DNA of 64,000 bases from NCBI GenBank assembly GCA_030529445.1, contig JAUMWW010000015.1:1-64000 (forward strand), given 5' to 3'. This DNA comes from Johnsonella sp. GTDB lineage: Bacteria; Bacillota; Clostridia; Lachnospirales; Lachnospiraceae. How positions within the stretch are numbered: the stretch's first letter is position 1; each line of letters starts with the position of its first letter. Shown here in pieces: positions 32,761-45,222 of the stretch. The position numbers and the translations under genes are program-made. The notes under the pieces were generated by a model that saw nothing but the letters and a program-made list of their open reading frames with translations, did no database searches and was not told the origin of the DNA.

Positions 32761-35535
32761 ATGATAAAGTATGCAAAGAATATTTTTTGGGGTTATCTGT
32801 TAATCCTTATGTTTTTATTTACATTCGATTTGCAGTCATATGCGTCGGTAGGTGCATTAAATGTAAGAGTAAGAACCGTTATTGAAAATATTGATGAAGC
32901 TCCGGCTGAGGTGAGAACAAAGAGTTTTAACTATAATATCATCAGAACCGTGAATATGTATAGGATAGAGGGGAAATGTCTGGTTCCGAATGATAACAGT
33001 CCGAAGAAGGGTTTTTCATGGAAGCATGGGCAGATCAGCACCATATCCTTTAATGGGATAAGAGGAAATACTTCCTATGATATACTCCTCTTTCAAAGCG
33101 CTGCAAATACGGATGCTCATGTGAGTTTAAGCAGAATAGAATATGCCGGCAATACAAGAGCATATACCTATAATGACGGAGGGAGAGCAAATACCTCGGT
33201 GACTCCTTTTAACTGGGCTGAAATCATAAACAGCAACAGCAGGAGCGCGGAGCTCACCCTGTATTTCAGATATAATCCGGATATCGGCGAGCTTGGCAAG
33301 GCGCCGGATCCCGAGGTAAGTTACAGTAAGCAGATTGATTATCTCGGAGACGGGGGAGGAAATCCGGATACTTCCGCGGGAGGTCCGAATGATTACAGGC
33401 TGTATCTGTCCCTGGCTACCGAAGAGACGGCAAAGGAAAAGGACAAGGATATTGTTTTTTTGCTTGATGTGAGTAATTCCATGACGGCGCCGCTCGGTAC
33501 CGCGACGAGATTTGACCATATGAAATCAACGCTGGCAAGTACGATAGGAACATTGACCCAGAATCCGAATAACAGAATTTCAATTATTCGTTTCGGAACC
33601 AATACACAGACGCTGATTTCCCATTCCTCGGATAAGGCGGGCCTGAAGCAGATTGTGGATAATATGGCGCTTCCGGGAGGCAGCGAGGGCGGAACCAATT
33701 ATTACAGCGCATTCAAAGAGGCGGGCTCCATTTTAGCCGAACTCAATGATCCGGGCAGAGAGACGGTGGTTTTCTTCCTGACGGACGGATTGCCTACCTC
33801 GGCTCTCCCGGCAGTGAATGCGGTAGGATATACCAAGCAATACGAGGTTGCTCTTCCCTATGCGGTGGATGCGGCATCCGCCTTTCCGAAGACGGACAGG
33901 TTCTATTCGGTATTTATCGGCGACAGCCCGGGAGATGCGTCGGGGCTTCAAACCGTAACGCAAAAGATCGATGTGTCGATAGAAAAATACATGGTGCATG
34001 TGAGCAGCCCCGAGCAGCTGAAAAACACCTTTGACAGATTCTTATCGAGGGTCGGCGGACTCTTATTCGATGTCAAGATAGAAGACGAGCTCTCCGAATA
34101 TGTGGATTATGCCGGAGAATCGAAGGTGGTAAGGATCAAGGGAGGAAACGAAAGCAGGCTGCTGGCATCGACCGATTACAAACTGAGCGCGGATGCTTCT
34201 TCGAAGAAGGTGATTCTCGAACTGATCGGAAATACCGTGGCGGGCGCGCGCTATGTACTCTCCTTTAATGTGAGAGCAAACGATAATGCGCTGGTATATT
34301 ATGATGTGAATAAGAGCTATCCCCATATCGGAGATGAGGGAACGGATTATCGGGATAATGTGACGAGCTCGATGCAGCCGGGATTCTACTCCAATGCGCA
34401 AGCCGTTTTGCGGTATAAATTTGACGGAGGGCATAGCGCCGAGAAGCTTTATCCGAAGCCGGTAATTCAAGTGGTGGCTCCTCCGGCGATTCCGGTTGTC
34501 ATAGAGGGTAAGAAGGAATTGACCGGCATGGATTTGGAGGCGGATCAGTTTGAATTTGAATTATATGAAGAGGCGGAAAACGGAGAAAAGAAGACGGTAT
34601 CTTCGGCAAAGAATGATGAAAACGGAAATATTGTATTTGATTCTCTCAATGTAAGCAGACCCGGAAACTATCGCTACTTTATGAGGGAGATTATCCCGGC
34701 GACGCCTCAGCCCGGAATGACCTATGATGAAACGGTGTTTGAGATCGAAGTGAAAATAGAGTGGATAGATAATGAGCTTAAAGCAACGGAGATCAATTAT
34801 AAGGAAGTCCCCGTATTTAAGAATAAGTACGAGGCAGCTCCCGTCATCGTCACGATCGAGGCATTGAAGGAGCTTGAAGGGCGCGCGCTTGCAAGCGGAG
34901 AGTTTGAGTTTACGCTCACGCAAAACGGAGCGGTGATCGGGACGGCGAGAAACGGGGGAGACGGAAAAGTCAGCTTCGATCCGATCACAATCTCGATGCC
35001 CAATGAATACGAGTATATGATCAGAGAGGTCCCACCGATTCCATCGGATCCTCATATCATCTATGATGTGGCTCCGAGAAAGGTAAAGGTAAAGGTCTGG
35101 GATGCCGGAGGCAGATTGCAAGCGGATGTTTCCTATGAGCCGGATAATATCTTTAAAAACAAGTTCCAATTCAGACCTGTGCAGCCCGTGATTCAGCTGA
35201 AGAAGGTTCTGTACGGAATGAGGCTGGAGGGAGCAAGCTTCAGCTTCCAGCTGGAGGACCTCAGCACCGGAGAAAAGACTGTGGTAAGCAATAATAATCA
35301 GGGAGAGATCGTATTCAGCGATATTATCTTCAGTGCACCGGGAACCTATCTCTATGAGGTAAGGGAATTGCTGCCGGATCATCCGAATGAGTATATGACA
35401 TACGATACGGAAAAGGTGATTCAGGTCACCGTTACCGTCAGCGATGACGGAACGGGCGATTTACAGGCGGATGTGGACTTTTCCGAGGATCCGGTATTTT
35501 ATAATTATTATAAGGTGCGCGGAGGAATCTGGTAG
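32761..35535 (+). CDS. Secreted von Willebrand A adhesin with three isopeptide pilin domains
   Basis: A 924-residue surface protein with a signal peptide (YLLILMFLFTFDLQSYA). Residues about 225-430 form a vWA domain with an intact MIDAS: DVSNSM, the Thr in GGTNYYS, and the Asp in FLTDGLP. Three Spy0128/FctA-like domains follow (from about 575, 700 and 815), each with the Lys (GKKELTG, EALKELEG, LKKVLYG), the Glu in YxxRE, and the closing Asn (FKNKY, FKNKF, FYNYY) of a self-made isopeptide bond. The protein stops 8 residues after the last Asn, with no LPXTG motif and no membrane anchor. Probably a tip or tip-associated adhesin. Confidence 0.82.
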   Translation: MIKYAKNIFWGYLLILMFLFTFDLQSYASVGALNVRVRTVIENIDEAPAEVRTKSFNYNIIRTVNMYRIEGKCLVPNDNSPKKGFSWKHGQISTISFNGIRGNTSYDILLFQSAANTDAHVSLSRIEYAGNTRAYTYNDGGRANTSVTPFNWAEIINSNSRSAELTLYFRYNPDIGELGKAPDPEVSYSKQIDYLGDGGGNPDTSAGGPNDYRLYLSLATEETAKEKDKDIVFLLDVSNSMTAPLGTATRFDHMKSTLASTIGTLTQNPNNRISIIRFGTNTQTLISHSSDKAGLKQIVDNMALPGGSEGGTNYYSAFKEAGSILAELNDPGRETVVFFLTDGLPTSALPAVNAVGYTKQYEVALPYAVDAASAFPKTDRFYSVFIGDSPGDASGLQTVTQKIDVSIEKYMVHVSSPEQLKNTFDRFLSRVGGLLFDVKIEDELSEYVDYAGESKVVRIKGGNESRLLASTDYKLSADASSKKVILELIGNTVAGARYVLSFNVRANDNALVYYDVNKSYPHIGDEGTDYRDNVTSSMQPGFYSNAQAVLRYKFDGGHSAEKLYPKPVIQVVAPPAIPVVIEGKKELTGMDLEADQFEFELYEEAENGEKKTVSSAKNDENGNIVFDSLNVSRPGNYRYFMREIIPATPQPGMTYDETVFEIEVKIEWIDNELKATEINYKEVPVFKNKYEAAPVIVTIEALKELEGRALASGEFEFTLTQNGAVIGTARNGGDGKVSFDPITISMPNEYEYMIREVPPIPSDPHIIYDVAPRKVKVKVWDAGGRLQADVSYEPDNIFKNKFQFRPVQPVIQLKKVLYGMRLEGASFSFQLEDLSTGEKTVVSNNNQGEIVFSDIIFSAPGTYLYEVRELLPDHPNEYMTYDTEKVIQVTVTVSDDGTGDLQADVDFSEDPVFYNYYKVRGGIW

Positions 35536-35584
35536 ATTTGCTATGCTCCGAAGCACCAAGACAATAGAATCTGTAATATAAATC

Positions 35585-35632
35585 AATCGTATATGCTTCC
35601 GGGAGTTTACTTTCTCGGAGGCATATACGATT
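35585..35632 (+). terminator. Long stem-loop after the vWA adhesin gene
   Basis: AATCGTATATGC (35585-35596) pairs perfectly with GCATATACGATT (35621-35632), and the interior TCC/GGA and GAG/CTC can extend the stem. There is no clean T run, so terminator function is likely but not certain. The rest of 35536-35729 shows nothing else. Confidence 0.55.
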
Positions 35633-35729
35633 CGTTCTAAAAAGGTATCATATCTCAAATCAAGTAATACGGCATACCCTGGTGAATAAAAATAAAAATT
35701 ACATAGGAATCAAAAAGAGAGGATGAAAA

Positions 35730-37166
35730 ATGTTGAGAGAAAAAGCCTTGCGGTATAAGCGGATTTTTATTTTCGGTACAGCTTTTCTCCTATTCCTGTT
35801 TTTCTCCGGCAGAACCGACAAGCCTTATATAGCCGGGGTTTGGACAAAGCAGGAAACCGGCGTCTATAAGCTTTTGGACGGATCAAATCTGGAAGGGGTA
35901 TATGCAAGAGGAATAGATGTTTCACACTGGCAGGGGAGGATAGACTGGAAGGAGGTTGCTCAGGACGATATTCAGTTTGCGATGATAGGGACGGGCTATC
36001 CGAGAAAACCGGATCCGACCTTTCATTATAATGCAAGAGAGGCGAGCGCGGCGGGGATTGCATTGGGAATATATATTTATTCTTATGCCGATACCGTTGC
36101 GGAGGCGGAAGCGGAGGCCGATTACGTATTGCATCTGATCAAAGATTATCCGGTATCCTATCCGGTAGCCTATGATATCGAGGATGAAAGAGCGCACGGC
36201 AAACTGAGCAGAGCCAAGCTTACCGAGATCGTGCTGGCGTTTACCCGAAAAATCGAGAATGCCGGATACCATCCCATGCTCTATGCAAGCGATTCCTGGC
36301 TTTCGTCAAAATTCGATCAAAGCAGGCTCGAGGGTCTGGATATCTGGGTGGCAAGATATCATAAGCGGCACAGATATCATAATCCCGCCATCTGGCAGGC
36401 GACCAATCAAGGCAGGGTCAGAGGAATCAGGGGATTTGTGGATATAGATTTCCAGTATAAGGATTTTTCGGCAATCATACCGAGGGACACCAGCAGAAAC
36501 ATAGCGGGAAAGACCTATCATTATAAGGATTATGCGCTCTATGCGACAGGCGATATGCCGCAGGAGCCGGGGGAGGCAGAGGCGGCAGATGCGGAAAAAT
36601 CGGAATCGGCTTCTTTGACCGCTAAAGAAAATAAGAGCGGACCGGGAAAAGAGCCGCATAATGAAAGCGGATGGATCAAAGAGGGGGAGGACTGGTATTA
36701 TCTGGATGCCGGAAAAGAAAGGCATAAGGGATGGCTTCTCCATGATTCTGCCTGGTATTATCTGGACGAAAACGGAAAGATGCAGACCGGATGGATAGAG
36801 CAAAACAACAGGTGGTATTATCTGGATCAGTCGGGAAAAATGTCGACGGGTCTGCTTAAAATCGATAATCAGGAATATTTTCTTGAAGAAGACGGGCAGA
36901 TGAGAGCGGAGGGCAGTGTAGAGATAGCGGGAGTGCAGTATCTTATCGATCGGGGCGGAGCATTAAGGAGAGCGGAGCAGGGAAAAGGAGAGAAAAAGGA
37001 AGAATCGAAAGAAGAATCGAAAGAAGAACCGAAGAATCAGATCCTTGTCATGCAAGTAGCCTCGAAAGGTGAAGAAAAAGAAGAACAAAAAGAAGAAAAA
37101 GAAGAAAATGCGCCGGAGGGAAAGGGAGCGGTTATCCTGCTGACCCCGCCTCCCTCGGGACCCTAG
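35730..37166 (+). CDS. GH25 lysozyme with cell-wall-binding repeats
   Basis: A 478-residue exported peptidoglycan hydrolase. An N-terminal signal or anchor helix (IFIFGTAFLLFLFF) precedes the GH25 domain (about residues 55-255) with GIDVSHWQG and the catalytic YDIEDE. Then come three choline-binding-type repeats (WYYLDxxGKxxxGW) at about 320-395, and a highly charged Lys/Glu tail. No LPXTG. It ends the pilus locus and probably opens the wall locally for pilus assembly or serves wall turnover. Start ATG follows AGAGAGGATG. Confidence 0.88.
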   Translation: MLREKALRYKRIFIFGTAFLLFLFFSGRTDKPYIAGVWTKQETGVYKLLDGSNLEGVYARGIDVSHWQGRIDWKEVAQDDIQFAMIGTGYPRKPDPTFHYNAREASAAGIALGIYIYSYADTVAEAEAEADYVLHLIKDYPVSYPVAYDIEDERAHGKLSRAKLTEIVLAFTRKIENAGYHPMLYASDSWLSSKFDQSRLEGLDIWVARYHKRHRYHNPAIWQATNQGRVRGIRGFVDIDFQYKDFSAIIPRDTSRNIAGKTYHYKDYALYATGDMPQEPGEAEAADAEKSESASLTAKENKSGPGKEPHNESGWIKEGEDWYYLDAGKERHKGWLLHDSAWYYLDENGKMQTGWIEQNNRWYYLDQSGKMSTGLLKIDNQEYFLEEDGQMRAEGSVEIAGVQYLIDRGGALRRAEQGKGEKKEESKEESKEEPKNQILVMQVASKGEEKEEQKEEKEENAPEGKGAVILLTPPPSGP

Positions 37167-37242
37167 ACGGGTTTATTAAAGTTTTTTTCAAAAAAGGAGT
37201 AAGAGGGACTCTGCAATAAATCAAGATAAGGGAAAAAACGAA

Positions 37243-37265
37243 GCGGAAAAAAGCTGTTTTTCCGC
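37243..37265. other. Stem-loop upstream of the ATP synthase operon
   Basis: GCGGAAAAA (37243-37251) pairs with TTTTTCCGC (37257-37265) around a 5-base loop. The T run is inside the stem, so it may act as a weak terminator for the GH25 transcript. Confidence 0.4.
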
Positions 37266-37370
37266 AAAAAGATTGATAAAATAAAAACGAAAGAAGATCA
37301 AAAATATAGAAGTTTTTTACAAAAAAAGCGCTTGAAAAAGGATGGCATATATTGATATTCATAGAGGTAC

Positions 37371-37399
37371 TGGACAAAGCGCGCTTTCCCGGATATAAT
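37371..37399 (+). promoter_or_regulatory. Promoter of the ATP synthase operon
   Basis: TGGACA at 37371-37376, a 17-base spacer, TATAAT at 37394-37399. Transcription would start near 37406, downstream of the TTG codon at 37352 and just before an SD sequence at 37422-37430, which decides the start of the first gene. Confidence 0.75.
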
Positions 37400-37435
37400 A
37401 ATAAAATATTAAGAGGTTTTGAAAGAGGTGGTATC

Positions 37436-37741
37436 ATTTTCTATCGTAAGTCGGTTTTTAAAAGCCTTGCCTTGGTCTCCCAGCTTGGAATAAGTATCAT
37501 GACTCCAATTTTTTTATGCACCTATATAGGATACAGAATTGACAGGCATTTCGGAACGAAGCTGATCATTCCTTTTTTAATTCTGGGAACTTTAAGCGGT
37601 GCAAATATGGCGTATCGCATGGTGAAATCAGTTTTGAAAAGCAGGGATGAAGAAGAAAGCGATAAAGACAGAGCACGGGGAGGCAAATCTCCGGAGGTGC
37701 TCAGACCGAAGACGAAGAGCCGAATCTTCAAGGAGGATTGA
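37436..37741 (+). CDS. atpZ: AtpZ/AtpI family protein, F0F1 ATP synthase gene 1
   Basis: A two-helix membrane protein (FKSLALVSQLGISIMTPIFL and LIIPFLILGTLSGANMAYRMV) found at the head of ATP synthase operons, thought to assist c-ring assembly or ion uptake. The frame is open from TTG 37352 (129 residues), but the operon promoter lies inside that extension. AGAGGTGG at 37424-37431 is followed in frame by ATT at 37436, giving a 101-residue product, so I prefer a rare ATT start. The family is sure; the start is a proposal. Confidence 0.75.
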   Translation: MFYRKSVFKSLALVSQLGISIMTPIFLCTYIGYRIDRHFGTKLIIPFLILGTLSGANMAYRMVKSVLKSRDEEESDKDRARGGKSPEVLRPKTKSRIFKED

Positions 37742-37742
37742 G

Positions 37743-38153
37743 ATGAGCGCGTCGTTAAAAAAAACCATTTTCGGGATGGGTTTCGGGATCGTCTTATATG
37801 AGCTTGCCTTATCCGTGCTTTTGCTCTTTTTGGCACCCGGGCTCGGTTATTCACGGCTTTCGCTTGCTTTTGGCGTTATTTTGGGGACGATTTGCGCATT
37901 TGCGATGCTGATCCATATGGGAATCGTGCTCGAAGATGTTTTGGCGAGCAGAGATCCCGAGTATGCGAGAAAGAAGACGATATCTCATAATATGATCAGA
38001 AAGCTTCTGCTGCTTGCAGTGGTCGCCGCTTGCTGGAATATCCGGCAGATCAATGTGCTCGCATTGATTCTTGCGGTTTTCGGGATAAAACCCGGAGCCT
38101 ATTTGCAGCCCTTTGCGGATAGAATATTTTTCGGCAATAAAAAAATCTCTTAA
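37743..38153 (+). CDS. atpI: ATP synthase subunit I
   Basis: A 136-residue polytopic protein with four hydrophobic stretches (for example GIVLYELALSVLLLFLAPGL and LLLLAVVAACW). AtpI is an accessory protein helping c-ring assembly or Mg/Ca handling. AAGGAGG precedes ATG 37743, 1 base after the atpZ stop. Sequence conservation in this family is weak; position makes the call. Confidence 0.75.
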   Translation: MSASLKKTIFGMGFGIVLYELALSVLLLFLAPGLGYSRLSLAFGVILGTICAFAMLIHMGIVLEDVLASRDPEYARKKTISHNMIRKLLLLAVVAACWNIRQINVLALILAVFGIKPGAYLQPFADRIFFGNKKIS

Positions 38154-38219
38154 AATAAACAATCCCGACAGAATATCGGGGGCAACCATCAATATGTTGA
38201 AGCAGAAAGGAGGGGCAAG

Positions 38220-38942
38220 ATGCACTCTGCTGTATTATCAGCCAATCACCTGCTGAGCAAGGAGCTTGACTTTATGATACACGGTATCCTTGAGTACGAG
38301 CTCTTCGGACAGAAGGTCTGGCTGACGACGACCACGGTTTCTCTCTGGGTCGTATCGGTACTGCTGATTGTTTTTGCATTGTTTGCGAGGAGAGCGATGA
38401 AAAACGCCTCGGATATCCCGGGTGGATTTCAAAACATTCTCGAATTTCTGGGAGAAACAATCGAAAATATGGCACAAGGCATATTGGGAAAGCATGCGTA
38501 TAAATTCGTCAATTATGTGGGAACGATATTTTTATTCATTCTGTTTTCCAATTTGGGCGGTCTCCTGGGGCTGCGAAATCCGACAGCGGATTACGGAGTT
38601 ACCTTTGCGCTCGGAATCATGACCTTTATCATTGTGCAGTACCAAGGTTTTAAAAACAGAAAAATCAGACATATTACTTCATTATTCGAACCTACACCGA
38701 TTCTTTTTCCTTTGAATCTGATCGGTGAGATCGCAAACCCGATTTCCATATCCCTGCGTCTTTATGCAAATATACTTTCGGGATTCATCATGCTCGGGCT
38801 CTGGTACGGTATGATGCCTATTATTACCAGCATAGGTATACCGGCAGCCCTGCATGTGTACTGTGATATTTTTTCGGGATGCATACAGACCTATGTGTTT
38901 TGCATGCTGACCATGGTATATATAAACGATAAGATGGAATAA
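38220..38942 (+). CDS. atpB: ATP synthase F0 subunit a
   Basis: A 240-residue membrane stator subunit that forms the two ion half-channels beside the c ring. The essential Arg lies in the conserved helix ISISLRLYANILSG (about residue 181), preceded by PLNLIGEIANP. AAGGAGGGG precedes the ATG. Confidence 0.95.
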   Translation: MHSAVLSANHLLSKELDFMIHGILEYELFGQKVWLTTTTVSLWVVSVLLIVFALFARRAMKNASDIPGGFQNILEFLGETIENMAQGILGKHAYKFVNYVGTIFLFILFSNLGGLLGLRNPTADYGVTFALGIMTFIIVQYQGFKNRKIRHITSLFEPTPILFPLNLIGEIANPISISLRLYANILSGFIMLGLWYGMMPIITSIGIPAALHVYCDIFSGCIQTYVFCMLTMVYINDKME

Positions 38943-38952
38943 ACCAGATTAA

Positions 38953-39231
<279 letters not shown>

Positions 39232-39286
39232 AATTCGGCATGTTTCCACACCAAAAGAATAAGAGTTAAGGGAGGAAGACAAAGTT

Positions 39287-39802
39287 TTGGAACGATTGAT
39301 AGGATTTGATCTGCAATGGATTGCAGATGCGGTTTTAGCCGGTATCAATATTCTGATCCTCTTTTTTATCCTATCCTATCTGCTGTTTAATCCCGTGAGG
39401 GATTTTCTGCAAAAAAGGCGTGAGAAGATCGCAGCCCAGCTCGGCGAAGCGGCGCAGAAGGATGCCGAAGCGAGCGAACTCAAGGCGGAATATGAGTCGA
39501 AATTGAAGAATATAGAAAAAGAAGCGGCGCATATCATGGATGAGGCGAGAAGGAAGGCGAAGATCAAGGAAGAGGAGATCATATCCGAGGCAAAGGAAGA
39601 GGCAGGCAGAATAACGAAGAGGGCGATGCGGGAAATAGAGCTGGAGAGAGAAAAGGCTGTAGACGAGGTGAGAAAAGAAATGGTCAATATAGCCGCTTTG
39701 ATGGCAAGCAAAGCACTCGCATCGGGAATGGATGTGAAGATACAGAATGATCTCATAGACGAGACCTTAAGAGAGATTGGTGAGAGCACATGGCAAAGCT
39801 GA
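39287..39802 (+). CDS. atpF: ATP synthase F0 subunit b
   Basis: A 171-residue peripheral-stalk subunit with one N-terminal helix (AGINILILFFILSYLLF) and a long charged coiled coil. TTG start at 39287 after GGGAGGAAG. The 3' end overlaps atpH by 13 bases. Confidence 0.93.
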   Translation: MERLIGFDLQWIADAVLAGINILILFFILSYLLFNPVRDFLQKRREKIAAQLGEAAQKDAEASELKAEYESKLKNIEKEAAHIMDEARRKAKIKEEEIISEAKEEAGRITKRAMREIELEREKAVDEVRKEMVNIAALMASKALASGMDVKIQNDLIDETLREIGESTWQS

Positions 39803-40338
39803 TATCAAAGGTATATGGCGATGCACTTTTTCAAAGTGCGAAGGAAGCGGAGGCTCTGGATCGGATTTATCAGGAGATAAGCGATTTAAAGCTTGTTTTT
39901 GAGCAAAATCCGGGGCTTCTGAAAATATTGGAATCGCCCAAAATATCCAGAGAAGAGAAGGCGGATGCGCTCAAGGCGGTATTTTCGGGGAAAATATCCG
40001 AGATGAGCATGGGATTTCTGATGAGTATCATCGAAAAATGCAGACAGAATGAGCTCTATGCGATATTTGATTATTTTATCGCTAAGGTAAAGGAAGATAG
40101 GAAAATAGGTATTGCATTTGTCAGCTCCGCGAGCGAATTGAGCGGGGAGCAGAAAGAAGCTCTGGTACAAAAACTTATTTCCACGACGGAATATGAGGTT
40201 TTCGAGATGCATTATCAGGTGGAGCCCGATCTCTTGGGCGGCTTAAGAATACGAATTAAGGACAGAGTGGTGGATTCTACGATTAAGAACAGGCTTTATC
40301 AGCTCAAACAGGATCTGCTCTCCGTACAGATGAGATAA
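39790..40338 (+). CDS. atpH: ATP synthase F1 subunit delta
   Basis: A 182-residue stalk subunit joining F1 to subunit b. It begins with AKLISKVYGDALFQSA and ends with the family pattern DLLGGLRIRIKDRVVDSTIKNRL. It starts within the end of atpF. Confidence 0.93.
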   Translation: MAKLISKVYGDALFQSAKEAEALDRIYQEISDLKLVFEQNPGLLKILESPKISREEKADALKAVFSGKISEMSMGFLMSIIEKCRQNELYAIFDYFIAKVKEDRKIGIAFVSSASELSGEQKEALVQKLISTTEYEVFEMHYQVEPDLLGGLRIRIKDRVVDSTIKNRLYQLKQDLLSVQMR

Positions 40339-40385
40339 GTTTTGATGAGTTCTAGAAAATCTAAGAAAGCAGGTAATGAGGCTAA

Positions 40386-41885
<1,500 letters not shown>

Positions 41886-41901
41886 AAGGAGGTGAGAATG
41901 C

Positions 41902-44207
<2,306 letters not shown>

Positions 44208-44219
44208 GGAGGGAGACCT

Positions 44220-44621
44220 ATGGCGGATCGTTTCAGGTTAAAGGTAATCACTCCTACCAGCGATTTTTATGAAGGCGATGTAAAAATGGCGGAGTTTACC
44301 ACTACGGGGGGCAATATAGGCGTCTATCCCGGGCATATTCCGATGACGGCGGTGATCGCTCCCGGTCTGCTCCGCATACATGAGGAGGAGGAGATCAAAG
44401 AAGCCGCATTAATGTCCGGCTTTGCGGAGATTTTGCAGGATAAAATTACGATTCTTGCAGAGGTCTGCGAATGGCCGGATGAAATCGATCAGAAGCGTGC
44501 GGAAGAGGCAAAACTCAGGGCGGAAAGACGGATTGCTCAAAACGATGAGGTTGATCTGCTCAGAGCCGAGCTTGCGCTCAAGAGGGCGCTGATCAGGCTG
44601 GATATCAAGAAAAGGTATTAA
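44220..44621 (+). CDS. atpC: ATP synthase F1 subunit epsilon
   Basis: A 133-residue subunit with the N-terminal beta sandwich ([33 protein letters not shown]) and the C-terminal helical hairpin that can inhibit hydrolysis. Last gene of the operon. GGAGGGAG precedes the ATG. Confidence 0.94.
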   Translation: MADRFRLKVITPTSDFYEGDVKMAEFTTTGGNIGVYPGHIPMTAVIAPGLLRIHEEEEIKEAALMSGFAEILQDKITILAEVCEWPDEIDQKRAEEAKLRAERRIAQNDEVDLLRAELALKRALIRLDIKKRY

Positions 44622-44637
44622 TTTATCAGAAAAAGGC

Positions 44638-44690
44638 AAAAGCCGGTATGGTAGGGAGGTTTTCCCGTACTATGCCGGCTTTACTGTTTC
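44638..44690 (+). terminator. Terminator-like hairpin after atpC
   Basis: AAAGCCGGTATGGTAGGGA pairs with TCCCGTACTATGCCGGCTTT through a long stem with G-T pairs and one mismatch; only an interrupted T tract (TTACTGTTT) follows. Confidence 0.65.
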
Positions 44691-44763
44691 TGCCATCTAT
44701 GCTAAAGTAGAGGTAATGAAATCAGGGATGAAAACAGAGAAGAAAACAGGGAGAAGACAGAGG

Positions 44764-45213
44764 ATGAGACTGGTCATACAAAGAGTAAGCAGCGCAAGCG
44801 TGAGCATAGGAGGAGAGATCAGGGGAAGCATAGGCAAGGGATATCTGGTGCTGATCGGAGTGGCGAAAGAGGATGATGAAAAGACGGCGGATAAATATCT
44901 TGCAAAGCTCTTGAAGCTGAGAATCTTCGAGGACGAAAACGGAAAAACCAATCTTTCGATATCGGATGTGGGAGGAGAGCTTTTACTGATTTCCCAGTTC
45001 ACTCTGCTCGCCTCCTGCAGGGACGGAAACCGTCCGAGCTTTATCGGGGCGGGATCTCCTCAGAGGGCGAAGGAGATCTACGAATACATGGTAAAAAAGG
45101 CGAAGGAGAGCGGAATCAGGACAGAGCAGGGAGAGTTCGGCGCGGAAATGAAGGTGGAGCTTGTCAACGAAGGACCGTTTACGATAGTGATTGATGAGAA
45201 AGAGATCAAATAA
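44764..45213 (+). CDS. dtd: D-aminoacyl-tRNA deacylase
   Basis: A 149-residue dimeric enzyme that removes D-amino acids and glycine mischarged on tRNA. Starts [18 protein letters not shown], with the catalytic ISQFTL motif and NEGPFT, where the family has NxGPVT (Val to Phe). The frame opens at 44716, but ATG 44764 matches the family start. Nine bases separate it from the response regulator. Confidence 0.93.
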   Translation: MRLVIQRVSSASVSIGGEIRGSIGKGYLVLIGVAKEDDEKTADKYLAKLLKLRIFEDENGKTNLSISDVGGELLLISQFTLLASCRDGNRPSFIGAGSPQRAKEIYEYMVKKAKESGIRTEQGEFGAEMKVELVNEGPFTIVIDEKEIK

Positions 45214-45222
45214 GGGTGAGAG

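Noticed and set aside
37352-37435. TTG-initiated extension of atpZ
   Set aside because: It contains the likely operon promoter and does not match the family N terminus.
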